Source: Streptomyces sp. L2
GTDB taxonomy: Bacteria; Actinomycetota; Actinomycetes; Streptomycetales; Streptomycetaceae
Assembly (NCBI RefSeq): GCF_004124325.1
Contig: NZ_QBDT01000001.1
Location: 682,001-746,000 of the forward strand
Reading direction: 5' to 3'
DNA: 64,000 bases
Shown one piece after another: positions 52,878-61,031 of the stretch. Under the pieces are notes generated by a model. It had not been told where the DNA came from. It worked only from the letters and a program-made list of their open reading frames with translations, and made no database searches. Each line of letters starts with the position of its first letter. Position 1 is the stretch's first letter. Made by a program: the position numbers and the translations under genes.

Positions 52878-53975
52878 ATGAGCGCCACGGTAAGGGACCG
52901 GCTCAAGAAGCACTTCGTGAACCACGTCGCTCTCGTCATCGACAAGTCCGGTTCGATGAGGGGGCATTCGGAGCAGCTCATCCGCGTGGTGGACGAGTTC
53001 GTGAAGGGCCTGGCGGAGGAGTCCGACCGGCTCGGCCACGAGACCCGGATCAGTCTCTACGCCTTCGACCACCTGGTGGAGAACCTGGTGTGGGACATGG
53101 ACGTGAAGCACCTGCCGTCCATGCGGGGCCTCTACACCGTCGAGAACGGCGCGACCGCGCTCATCCAGGCATCGGTGAAGGCGCTGGACGACCTCGGCCA
53201 CATATGGGAGGAGTACGGCGAACACAGCTTCCTCCAGGTCGTGGTCACCGACGGCGAGGAGAACGCCTCGGGCGCGGACCGGACGGGCTCGCGCCACGAT
53301 CACCTGCCCGACGGCCGCGCCGTCCTCGACGAGTGGCGGGGGCGGATCGCGGACAAGCTGAACAGCCTGCCGGACCACTGGACCTCGGCCATCATGGTGC
53401 CCAACTCCCTGGCCAAGCGCACCGCTCAGCAGTACGGCTTTCCCACCGGCAACATCTCGATCTGGGACGCCGACTCGGCGCAGGGCGTCGAAGAGGCGAT
53501 CGGCGCCGTCAAGTCGGCCGCCACGCGCTTCCTGCGGGACCGGGAGCAGGGTGTGCGCGGAACCAGGAACCTCTTCGCCATGGGCCAGGACCTCAGCACG
53601 GCCGACGTGAAGTCCAGTCTGCGGGCCCTCGACCCCGGCAAGTACGTGCTGATCCCGGTGGACCGGCAGACGCCGATCCGCGACTTCGTCACCAGCGCTG
53701 GGCACCCGTACAAGACGGGCTGCGCCTACTACGAGCTGTCCAAGCGCGAGAAGATCCAGGCCAACAAGAAGATCGCGGTGGCGGAGAAGGACGCCACCAG
53801 CGGCCGGATGACGGGAAAGGTGTTCACCGGCCCCGCGGCCCGCCGGCTTCTGGGCCTGCCGGAGACGGAGGTGACGGTGACGCCCGGCAGCAACGCGGAG
53901 TACACCGTGTTCGTCCAGTCGACCTCGGTCAACCGCAAACTCCTCCCGGGCACCAGGCTGCTGGTCCTCCTGTAG
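52878..53975 (+). CDS. von Willebrand factor A domain protein
   Basis: A 365-residue cytoplasmic protein. The N-terminal vWA domain has the MIDAS motif ALVIDKSGSMRGHSEQLI near residue 19, RISLYAFDHLVENLVWDM, and QVVVTDGEENASGADRTG near 120. The C-terminal half (SKREKIQANKKIAVAEKDAT, FTGPAARRLLGLPETEVTV) is characteristic of phage- and stress-associated vWA proteins of actinobacteria. Metal-dependent protein binding is expected; the partner is unknown. GGGGACTGACACG precedes the ATG. Monocistronic. Confidence 0.82.
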   Translation: MSATVRDRLKKHFVNHVALVIDKSGSMRGHSEQLIRVVDEFVKGLAEESDRLGHETRISLYAFDHLVENLVWDMDVKHLPSMRGLYTVENGATALIQASVKALDDLGHIWEEYGEHSFLQVVVTDGEENASGADRTGSRHDHLPDGRAVLDEWRGRIADKLNSLPDHWTSAIMVPNSLAKRTAQQYGFPTGNISIWDADSAQGVEEAIGAVKSAATRFLRDREQGVRGTRNLFAMGQDLSTADVKSSLRALDPGKYVLIPVDRQTPIRDFVTSAGHPYKTGCAYYELSKREKIQANKKIAVAEKDATSGRMTGKVFTGPAARRLLGLPETEVTVTPGSNAEYTVFVQSTSVNRKLLPGTRLLVLL

Positions 53976-53981
53976 GGCGGG

Positions 53982-54899
53982 TCAGCGGCCTTCCGCGACG
54001 GCGACGCGCCCCGACCTCAGGGAGGCCCGCACCCGCGTCTGGCTGCCGATCGAGTGCGCGAGGGCGAGGAGCGTGTCGTCCGAGACCACCCGCAGGCCGT
54101 ACTCCGCGAGCAGCGCGGCCAGTTGATCCGGCCGCCACAGCGAGCGCCACGGCTCGCCGGAGGTGACGGAACTGCCGAGCACGCGGGCCAGCAGCCGCCC
54201 GGTGGCCGCCTTCGCCGACGGCGTCTGGTAGTTGACGACGAGCGCGCTGCCCGGGGCCGTCCGGGCGGCGAGCGCGGCCACCGTGGCCCGCACCTCGTCC
54301 CGGGTGAGGTACGGCACGACCCCCTCCCACAGCCATGTCGTGGGCCGGGCCGGATCGTGCCCGGCGGCGTCCAGGGCCGCACCGAGGTCGTCGACGGTGA
54401 AGTCCACGGGTGTGAACCGTACGGAGCGGGCCGTGACCGGCGGTCCGGCAGGGCCGGTGTCGTCCGCGTCCATCCCGCGGACCCCGGGTGCGACAGCGGC
54501 GAGGCGGGCCCGTTTGTCCTCCTGGGAGGCGGGATGGTCGACCTCCCACACATCGGTGCCCGCCAGTTCGGGCAGCCGCCAGGCGCGGGTGTCCAGGCCG
54601 GCGCCGAGGATCACCAACTGGCCGGTCACTCGGGCGCGCAAGGCCTCGTCGATGGCGACCGTCCGCGGCACGACCACCTCGGCGCACGCCCGCACGCTCT
54701 CGTACGCGGTGCGCGCCCGCATTCCGTCGGGCGGAGTGCTCGCGCGCACCTGGTCCACGGGCACGCGCTCCGGGGCCCGCAGGAGCCGTCCCGCCACCGG
54801 ATCGGCGAACCGCCCCGGAACGGCCCTGCCGTCCGCGGCCGCCCGTCCCTGGCAGACCAGCACCGCCGTCCGGCTCGCCGTTCGCCCGCTCTCGTCCAT
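53982..54899 (-). CDS. SAM-dependent methyltransferase, LCMT-like
   Basis: A 305-residue methyltransferase. QLVILGAGLDTRAWRLPELA near residue 92 is the SAM-binding motif, VWEVDHPASQEDKRARLA near 115 the acidic region, and TWLWEGVVPYLTRDEVRATV near 190 the family signature of leucine-carboxyl-methyltransferase-like (PPM1) enzymes common in actinobacteria. Members act on small molecules or protein C-termini; the substrate here is unknown. It converges with the vWA gene with only six bases between. Confidence 0.85.
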   Translation of the reverse strand: MDESGRTASRTAVLVCQGRAAADGRAVPGRFADPVAGRLLRAPERVPVDQVRASTPPDGMRARTAYESVRACAEVVVPRTVAIDEALRARVTGQLVILGAGLDTRAWRLPELAGTDVWEVDHPASQEDKRARLAAVAPGVRGMDADDTGPAGPPVTARSVRFTPVDFTVDDLGAALDAAGHDPARPTTWLWEGVVPYLTRDEVRATVAALAARTAPGSALVVNYQTPSAKAATGRLLARVLGSSVTSGEPWRSLWRPDQLAALLAEYGLRVVSDDTLLALAHSIGSQTRVRASLRSGRVAVAEGR

Positions 54900-55022
54900 G
54901 GGACCGCATTCAACACCAGCCTCCGGGGGCGCCGAACCATTCCGATAGCATGTTCGAGCTTGCGATGATTGGCGTCGTCGCTGCTCGTCCGTCAAACCCG
55001 AATCGAATCGGCCAAACGATTG

Positions 55023-56393
55023 ATGTCCAGAGCGTCGCGGGTGATGTCACACATAGGCGGCAGGTCCGCGTCGGCCCTGGGGGGTCCCCGGCGGGCCGTG
55101 CTGTGGACCGCGGCGGGGGCGGCGCTTCTCGGGCTCCTCATAGCCATGGAGATCGTCTCGCGCCGCTACGGCGAACCGGGCCCGATGTCCACCCTGGCCC
55201 GCGGTCTGTTCCTCGCCCCGAAGCCGGGTCCGCTGTACGGCGGTCTGGCGTTGATGATGGTGGTGCTCACCTGGCGGCAGCGGTTCGTGGCCGCCGGTGC
55301 CGCCCTCGGTATCGACCTCGTCTTCGTGCTGGTGCGCTGGGCGGCCGGCGTCAGGCCGAGCGACGGGCACGGCTTCGGCAACGGCGCGCTGTGGGTGATG
55401 CTGGGCTGCGGGGTCTTCGCCGTCACGCGCCGCACCGGCGCCGACCGTGTGCTGCTGCTGAAGGGCGTCGGTCTTGGCCTGCTGCTGGCGGCCGGGCGCA
55501 AGACCGGCGACACCTGGCTGCTCATCACCTCCAAGGCCCGCCCGGCGGTGCTCGACCAGTACGTGGCGACCGCGGACCACGCGCTGGGCAACCCCTCATG
55601 GCGGATGGGCCGGGCCGTCCGGGCCACCGACCCGTTCGGCCCGCACCTCCTGCACCTGGTCTACGCCCAGCTCGCGGTGGCCGCGATCGTCGTCGCGCTG
55701 TACCAGCTGCGGAACGTGGCGGCCGAGGGGCGCTTTCCGCGCCACCATCTGGTGCGCACCTTCCTGGTGATAGGTCTCCTCGGCCCGGCCGTCTACATGA
55801 TCTTCCCGGTGGTTGGGCCGGTCTTCGCCTACGGCCCGGGCGCCTCCGGCACCGGCGGCGTCGAATGGGCGGTGGCGAACCTCTGGCCGCACACGCCGCC
55901 GCCGGTCGGCTCCCCGCACCCGGTGCCGTACGACGGGATCACGCCCCGCAACTGCATGCCCAGCCTGCACACGGCGTGGGCCACCGCGATCTTCATCCAC
56001 ACCCGCGCCGCCCCCCGGGCCCTGCGGTACGCGGGCACGTTCTGGCTGGTGGCCACGCTCAGCGCGACCCTGGGGTTCGGCTACCACTACGGCGCGGACC
56101 TCATCGCCGGCGTGGTGTTCGCGCTCACCATCGAGACGGCGCTGCGCTCGCTCGACCGCGGCTGGGACCGGGCGGGCGTACGGCTGGTCGTCTACGGTAC
56201 GGCGGTCTTCGCCGCGCTCCTGGTCTCGTACCGCTGGCTGCCGGAGGAGATGGCCGCCCGGCCGTGGCTGTTCGGGCCCCTTCTGCTGCTGGCGCTGATC
56301 TCCGTGGTCTCCGGCTACGTGCGGACCACCAGACAGTGGGAGCGGCCCACCGCACCGGCGCCACGACCGGAGTCGCAGCTCGAACCGGTGTGA
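55023..56393 (+). CDS. PAP2-family membrane phosphatase
   Basis: A 456-residue protein with about ten membrane helices. The conserved PAP2 segments are TPRNCMPSLHTAWATAIF near residue 320 (the PSxH motif) and GFGYHYGADLIAGVVFALT near 350 (His and Asp). The first KxxxxxxRP motif is less clear. The family removes phosphate from lipid substrates, and related actinobacterial enzymes handle inositol phospholipids or prenyl phosphates. The start is uncertain: MSRASRVMSH is chosen, but a TTG at 54,969 in frame and an internal ATG are possible. Confidence 0.8.
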   Translation: MSRASRVMSHIGGRSASALGGPRRAVLWTAAGAALLGLLIAMEIVSRRYGEPGPMSTLARGLFLAPKPGPLYGGLALMMVVLTWRQRFVAAGAALGIDLVFVLVRWAAGVRPSDGHGFGNGALWVMLGCGVFAVTRRTGADRVLLLKGVGLGLLLAAGRKTGDTWLLITSKARPAVLDQYVATADHALGNPSWRMGRAVRATDPFGPHLLHLVYAQLAVAAIVVALYQLRNVAAEGRFPRHHLVRTFLVIGLLGPAVYMIFPVVGPVFAYGPGASGTGGVEWAVANLWPHTPPPVGSPHPVPYDGITPRNCMPSLHTAWATAIFIHTRAAPRALRYAGTFWLVATLSATLGFGYHYGADLIAGVVFALTIETALRSLDRGWDRAGVRLVVYGTAVFAALLVSYRWLPEEMAARPWLFGPLLLLALISVVSGYVRTTRQWERPTAPAPRPESQLEPV

Positions 56394-56430
56394 GCCGCCT
56401 TCCCGCCGTGCCGGGTTCAGCCCCTGACCG

Positions 56431-57624
56431 TCACCGGTCGCCCGCGAGGTCGAGGTCCGCCGGCCGCTCCTCCGCGGGCGCCTCCACCGGGCGGACGCCG
56501 CGCCAGTGGTGGGCGATCGGCTGGGATACGGTCCGCCACCAGGGCTCGCCGGGCACCTTGCCTCCGGGCTCGAAGGGTTCGCCCGGCCGCGGGAGCGCCA
56601 CCGGCTGTCCGGCCTCGTCGCCCGCGTCCTTCGTCCACTCCCCCGGCTCCGCCCAGGCGTGCGGGGCGAGGTTGAAGGTGCCCCAGTGGATCGGCAGCAG
56701 CACCCCGTGCGGGGCGCCGCCCTGGAGGTCGAGGTGGGCGCGCAGGCCCTCCTCGGGGGTCATGTGGATGTCCGGCCAGAACGGGGAGTACGCGCCGATC
56801 TGGATCATGGTGGCGTCGAACGGGCCGTGGGCGGCTCCGATGTCCTTGAAGCCCTCGAAGTAGCCGGTGTCCCCGCTGTGGTAGATCCGGTGCTCCTCGC
56901 CGGCGACGGCCCAGGAGGCCCAAAGGGTGTGCTGGGTGTTGCGCAGGCCCCGGCCGCAGAAGTGGCGGGCGGGGGTCGCGGTGAGGGTCAGGCCGCCGAC
57001 CCGGGTCGACTCGTGCCAGTCCAGCTCGCGCAGCCGGTCGGCCGCGACACCCCAGCGTTCGAGGTGGGCGCCGACGCCGAGGGGCACCGCGAACAGGGTG
57101 TCCGTGCCGGCCAGCGCCTTGATCGTGGGCATGTCCAGATGGTCGTAGTGGTCGTGGGAGATGACCACGACGTCGACCGGGCCGAGGGCGGCCAGCGGCA
57201 GCGGCACCGGGTGCAGCCGCCTGGGCCCGACGAAGGGGAACGGGGAGCAGCGCTCGCCCCAGACCGGGTCGAACAGGGCCCGGTGTCCGTCGATCTCCGC
57301 GAGCACGCTGGAGTGGCCCATCCAGGTCAGCCGCAGCCCCGTGGCGGGCGGTCTGGCCAGGTCGGCGTAGGTCGTGGCGTGCACCGGGACGGTGCCGCCC
57401 GGCGCGCGCAGCGGGCGCTGCTCCTTGTCGAGGAAGACCTTCGCGAGGTCGCGCCGGGACCCGGAGGGAACCGTACGGACGGTGCCGCCCGGGTTCTGGA
57501 AGACGCCGTCCTTGAAATGCGGGGAGCGGCGGATGCGTGCCATGCGCTCACCGCCGGGATCCGCGCCGAAGGCGGCGGGCCGCAGCCCTCGGAGCCCGGG
57601 ACTCTGGGAACGCGGACCGGTCAC
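56431..57624 (-). CDS. Metallo-beta-lactamase-fold hydrolase
   Basis: A 397-residue enzyme related to N-acyl-phosphatidylethanolamine phospholipase D and UlaG-type hydrolases. Zinc ligands are in VDVVVISHDHYDHLDMPTIK near residue 150 (HxHxDH), LTATPARHFCGRGLRNTQH near 210, RIYHSGDTGYFEGFKD near 240, and LLPIHWGTFNLAPHAWAEP near 315. No signal peptide. Likely hydrolyses a phosphodiester or lactone. It converges with the PAP2 gene, separated by 37 bases. Confidence 0.85.
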   Translation of the reverse strand: MTGPRSQSPGLRGLRPAAFGADPGGERMARIRRSPHFKDGVFQNPGGTVRTVPSGSRRDLAKVFLDKEQRPLRAPGGTVPVHATTYADLARPPATGLRLTWMGHSSVLAEIDGHRALFDPVWGERCSPFPFVGPRRLHPVPLPLAALGPVDVVVISHDHYDHLDMPTIKALAGTDTLFAVPLGVGAHLERWGVAADRLRELDWHESTRVGGLTLTATPARHFCGRGLRNTQHTLWASWAVAGEEHRIYHSGDTGYFEGFKDIGAAHGPFDATMIQIGAYSPFWPDIHMTPEEGLRAHLDLQGGAPHGVLLPIHWGTFNLAPHAWAEPGEWTKDAGDEAGQPVALPRPGEPFEPGGKVPGEPWWRTVSQPIAHHWRGVRPVEAPAEERPADLDLAGDR

Positions 57625-57765
57625 GGTACCTCCAGGTGGAGTCGCTGAGGCCTTCCATTATGGTCGGCCCGTCCGACAAGCAGACCGACGGCGCCCCGCC
57701 CCCGGTGTCCCCGCCACTGGCCGGACACGTTCGGTGTCGTACTGGTGACGGATTAGGGTGGCCGC

Positions 57766-58377
57766 GTGGCGAGAGTGCGGTTGAGCGTGGCGGAGCGGCG
57801 CGAGGAGCTGCTGCGCGCGGCTGTCGAGCAGATCGAGGTGCGGGGCGTGGCGGCGCTCAGGATCGCCGACGTGGCGTCCGCGCTCGGGGTGAGCAACGCG
57901 CTGGTGCTGTACCACTTCTCCACGAAGGAGCAGCTGGTCGCCGCCGCGTTCGCGCACGCGGCGGAGGGCGACCTCGCGCACCTGCGGGGGCTGCTGGGCC
58001 GGCGGACGTCGGCGGTGCGCCGGCTGCGGTCGGCCGTCCGCTGGTACGCGCCGTCGGGTGCGGCCAAGGGCTGGCGGCTGTGGATCGAGGGCTGGGCGGT
58101 GTCACTGCGCGAGCCGGCTCTGCGCGAGGTCACCCGGGAACTGGACCGGCAGTGGAAGGCGGCGATCGCCGCCGTCATCACAGAGGGCGTCGCCGCGGGC
58201 GAGTTCGCGTGCGCCGATCCCGAGGGTACGGCCCTGCGCCTGACGGCCCTCCTGGACGGGCTCGCCGTCCAGCTGACCTCCTATCCGGGCGGCGTGCCCC
58301 GCACCCGCGCGCAGGAGTGGGGCGAGGCGGCGCTGGCCCGGGAACTCGGGCTGGAGCAGGAGTCCCTGAGGGGCTGA
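57766..58377 (+). CDS. TetR-family transcriptional regulator
   Basis: A 203-residue repressor. The N-terminal helix-turn-helix is LRIADVASALGVSNALVLYH near residue 25 followed by FSTKEQLVAAAFAHA, typical of TetR proteins. The C-terminal ligand domain has a BetI-like helical pattern (WRLWIEGWAVSLREPALREV, ALRLTALLDGLAVQLTSYPG). It starts GTG about 140 bases after the divergent metallo-hydrolase gene and could regulate it. Ligand unknown. Confidence 0.85.
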   Translation: MARVRLSVAERREELLRAAVEQIEVRGVAALRIADVASALGVSNALVLYHFSTKEQLVAAAFAHAAEGDLAHLRGLLGRRTSAVRRLRSAVRWYAPSGAAKGWRLWIEGWAVSLREPALREVTRELDRQWKAAIAAVITEGVAAGEFACADPEGTALRLTALLDGLAVQLTSYPGGVPRTRAQEWGEAALARELGLEQESLRG

Positions 58378-58678
58378 CGTCCCGCGGTGTGCGCGAGGAG
58401 GGCCGGCCGATGCCCCGCGGCGCGCCTGGACCTGGGCGCTGCCGGGGGCCGGTCCCGCCGCGTTCAGTCCCGTCCGCGCCCTGTGCCGTCCGCGCCCCGT
58501 GTGGTCGTGTCCCGTGACGGCCGCGCCCTGTGCCGTCCGCGCCCCGTGTGGCCGTGTCCCGTGACGGTCGTGTCCCGTGACGGTCGTGTCCCGCGGCGCG
58601 CCGGTCGGGCGCCGCGGGGCGCCGGTCGGGCGCCGCGGGGCGCCGGTCGGGCGCCGCGGGGCACGGTGCGTCGGGGTG
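58378..58678. repeat. Tandem-repeat tract downstream of SGNH gene
   Basis: Non-coding. Two 58-base copies containing GCCCTGTGCCGTCCGCGCCC run from about 58,468 to 58,585, with extra TCCCGTGACGGTCGTG units. A 21-base unit (GCCGGTCGGGCGCCGCGGGG plus C) is then repeated three times at 58,600-58,662. The tract fills the gap between the TetR and SGNH genes, which converge. Confidence 0.85.
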
Positions 58679-59506
58679 TCAGGCCACCGACGCGATCCGC
58701 GTCTTGATGTCGTCCGGTGACAGCGTGCCCTTCGCCGTGACGTGGTCGCCGGAGGACTCGCCCCGCAGCCGGCGGCCGATCCACGGGACGAGGTACTCGC
58801 GGGCCCAGTGCACGTCGTCGCGGCGGACCTCCAGCGTGCCCCGGGGCGGCAGGGGCGGCCAGGGCTGCTCGGGGTCGGCCGGGATCTCCAGGCCGAGGGC
58901 CTGACCGGCGCGCAGGGCCACGCGGGTGTGGCCCTCCGCCGACAGGTGGAGCCGGTCGTCGTCCCACGCCCGGCGGTCCTGCACGGACTTCAGGGACCAC
59001 AGGTCGAGCACCGGGCAGCCGTACCGGTCGGCGATGGCCCGCACGTGCCCGTTGTACGTGGCGATCTTGCCCCGCAGGTGCTTGAGCACCGGGACGCCAC
59101 GCGTGTCGAAACCGGTCGTCACGAGGACCGTGCCCGCCGCCTCGGCCAGCCGGGACACCGACCGCTCGAAGCGTTCGGCGACCTCGTCCGGGTCGGTGCC
59201 GGGGCGGATGATGTCGTTGCCGCCCGCGCAGAAGGAGACCAGGTCCGGGGCGAGTTCGAGCGCCTTGGGGACCTGGTCCGCCACGATCTGGTCGAGCAGC
59301 TTCCCGCGCACCGCGAGGTTGCTGTACCGGAAGTCTCCTTCGGGCCGCCGGTCGGCGAGCAGGACCGCGAACCGGTCGGCCCAGCCGACGAACGCCCCGT
59401 CGGGCCCCGGATCGCCGACGCCCTCGGTGAAGCTGTCCCCCACCGCCACGTACGACCCGATCGACCCGATCACCGATGTGTTGTCACTCTTCGAATCGTC
59501 TGCCAC
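58679..59506 (-). CDS. SGNH/GDSL-family hydrolase
   Basis: A 275-residue cytosolic esterase. Block I is SYVAVGDSFTEGVGDPGPDG with the Ser nucleophile near residue 25, block II Gly in SNLAVRGKLLDQIVADQ, block III VSFCAGGNDIIRPGTD near 92, and block V DDDRLHLSAEGHTRVAL with the Asp and His near 185. The set is complete, so it should be an active lipase or esterase. An extra C-terminal region (residues 210-275) lacks a known function. No signal peptide. Confidence 0.88.
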   Translation of the reverse strand: MADDSKSDNTSVIGSIGSYVAVGDSFTEGVGDPGPDGAFVGWADRFAVLLADRRPEGDFRYSNLAVRGKLLDQIVADQVPKALELAPDLVSFCAGGNDIIRPGTDPDEVAERFERSVSRLAEAAGTVLVTTGFDTRGVPVLKHLRGKIATYNGHVRAIADRYGCPVLDLWSLKSVQDRRAWDDDRLHLSAEGHTRVALRAGQALGLEIPADPEQPWPPLPPRGTLEVRRDDVHWAREYLVPWIGRRLRGESSGDHVTAKGTLSPDDIKTRIASVA

Positions 59507-59652
59507 GTCGGACCATGATTCACCTTCGGATGTGACTTACGCGACCGTAGGCGGGGGTTGACGGACGGTGAGAAGTCCCACTGCTTATTCATTTGCCATT
59601 CAGGAATACTCCGGGGCAGCCGGGTCGGCCAGGACCACCGGGACCGGCCGGG

Positions 59653-60558
59653 TCAGCCGACGGTGACTCCGTGCCGGCTGAGGTAGGCGACGGGGTCGAT
59701 GTCCGAGCCGTAGTCCGGGGTGGTCCGGATCTCGAAGTGCAGGTGCGGTCCGGTCACGTTGCCGGTGGCGCCGGACAGGCCGAGCTGCTGTCCCTCCGTC
59801 ACGCTCTGCCCGGCGGACACGGAGAGCTGGGAGAGGTGGGCGTACTGGGCGTAGTGGCCGTCGTTCAGCTTGACGACGACCTGGTTGCCGTACGCGCCGC
59901 CCCAGCCCGCGGAGACGACCGTGCCGGCGGCGACGGACTTGACGGAGGTGCCGGTCGGGACGACGAAGTCGACGCCGGTGTGGTAACCGCTGGACCACAT
60001 GCTGCCCGCCACGTGGTAGCCGGTGCCGATGGTGGCGCCGGTCACCGGGAGGGTGAAGCCGGTGGAGGGGGTGGCGGCCGGGGGCGGGGTCTGCGGCTTG
60101 GACGGGTGGGTGGACGGGGTCGCGGAGTGCGCGTCGGAGGACGGGTGGTGTGCCGCCGCCGCGCGCTTGCCGAGCGTGAGCTTCAGGCCGGGGTGGATCA
60201 GCGACGGGTCGTCGCCGACGGCCTGCCGGTTGTCGTCGTAGAGCCGGTGCCAGCCGCCGCGGACGTCGTGGTCGTCGGCTATCTTCGCCAGGCAGTCGCC
60301 GGACTTCACCGTGTAGGTGCGGACGCCCGGAGCGCGGTGCGCGGCCGCCGGCTTCGCGGCGGTCGCCTTCACCGCCGTGCCCTTGGCGGCCGGGAGGGCC
60401 TGGGTGACGTGCGCGGAACCGGACTGCGGGGTGGCGGCGTGGGCTCCGGCGGCCCCGACGAGCGGCAGGGCGAGGGCGGCGCCGCCGGTTCCGGCGACGG
60501 CGATGGAGCGGGTCAGACGCTGGGTCTTGGGACGACGGTGCTTACCCTTCGCGGGCAT
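59653..60558 (-). CDS. Secreted LysM-M23 peptidoglycan endopeptidase
   Basis: A 301-residue cell-wall enzyme. A basic start and hydrophobic helix (LTRSIAVAGTGGAALALPLV) form a signal peptide. Residues about 80-130 are a LysM domain (YTVKSGDCLAKIADDHDVRG, LIHPGLKLTLG), followed by a Pro/Ser/Thr linker. The M23 domain (about 175-300) contains GYHTGVDFVVPTGTSVK, GQQLGLSGATGNV and GPHLHFEIRTTPD with the zinc His and Asp residues. It cuts peptide cross-links in the wall. GGAGAGGAATGCGC precedes the ATG, directly after a c-di-AMP riboswitch. Confidence 0.93.
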   Translation of the reverse strand: MPAKGKHRRPKTQRLTRSIAVAGTGGAALALPLVGAAGAHAATPQSGSAHVTQALPAAKGTAVKATAAKPAAAHRAPGVRTYTVKSGDCLAKIADDHDVRGGWHRLYDDNRQAVGDDPSLIHPGLKLTLGKRAAAAHHPSSDAHSATPSTHPSKPQTPPPAATPSTGFTLPVTGATIGTGYHVAGSMWSSGYHTGVDFVVPTGTSVKSVAAGTVVSAGWGGAYGNQVVVKLNDGHYAQYAHLSQLSVSAGQSVTEGQQLGLSGATGNVTGPHLHFEIRTTPDYGSDIDPVAYLSRHGVTVG

Positions 60559-60571
60559 GGCGCATTCCTCT

Positions 60572-60760
60572 CCGGCGCCTGCGAGGTGAGCTGTCGGGTT
60601 CGGACTGGAGCTGCCCGGCCGCGCGGTGCGCGGCTTCACCCCGAGCCTGTCGCGGAGACCGGGACAGGCAGTCGTACCTGGTGGGTCCCCCGCTCCTGCC
60701 GTACACGGGTCATGTGTGTGGGGACTCCGGACGGCGGCAGGATTCGGCGTTCCGTCCGGA
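60572..60760 (-). promoter_or_regulatory. c-di-AMP (ydaO-yuaA) riboswitch
   Basis: The leader of the endopeptidase gene contains, in order on the sense strand, GAGCGGGGGACCCACC, CGGGGTGAAGCCGCGC and CCGAACCCGACAGCTCACCT followed by CGCAGGC, the conserved core of the ydaO-yuaA riboswitch. In Streptomyces these precede wall-hydrolase and Rpf genes, which c-di-AMP turns down. The outer borders are approximate. Confidence 0.85.
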
Positions 60761-61031
60761 ATTGGTGGCGAACGTAAGCGAGCGGGACGCACGGCGACAA
60801 GGAGCCGGTTCCCGCCTCCGCCGTTTCGGATGATCGGATACCGGAAAGCGCGGTCACCGTGCGTGCATGTCCGCGCTCTCGCTCGCCTCAATTGCCGCCG
60901 GGCGCCCGGACATTACGTGAGCATGACGTGCGACGGTCGGTCACCACTATGACGCTCCTCACGCACGCCATACCCACCTCCCCCTATTTCGTAGCGAGTT
61001 GGAGCGAAGCCGCAAAATTCGGGCAGACGAC
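60761..61031. other. Promoter region of endopeptidase
   Basis: About 270 bases, less GC-rich, upstream of the riboswitch and past the end of the alpha-galactosidase gene, transcribed the same way. It should carry the endopeptidase promoter and the galactosidase terminator. I cannot name either confidently. Confidence 0.4.
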
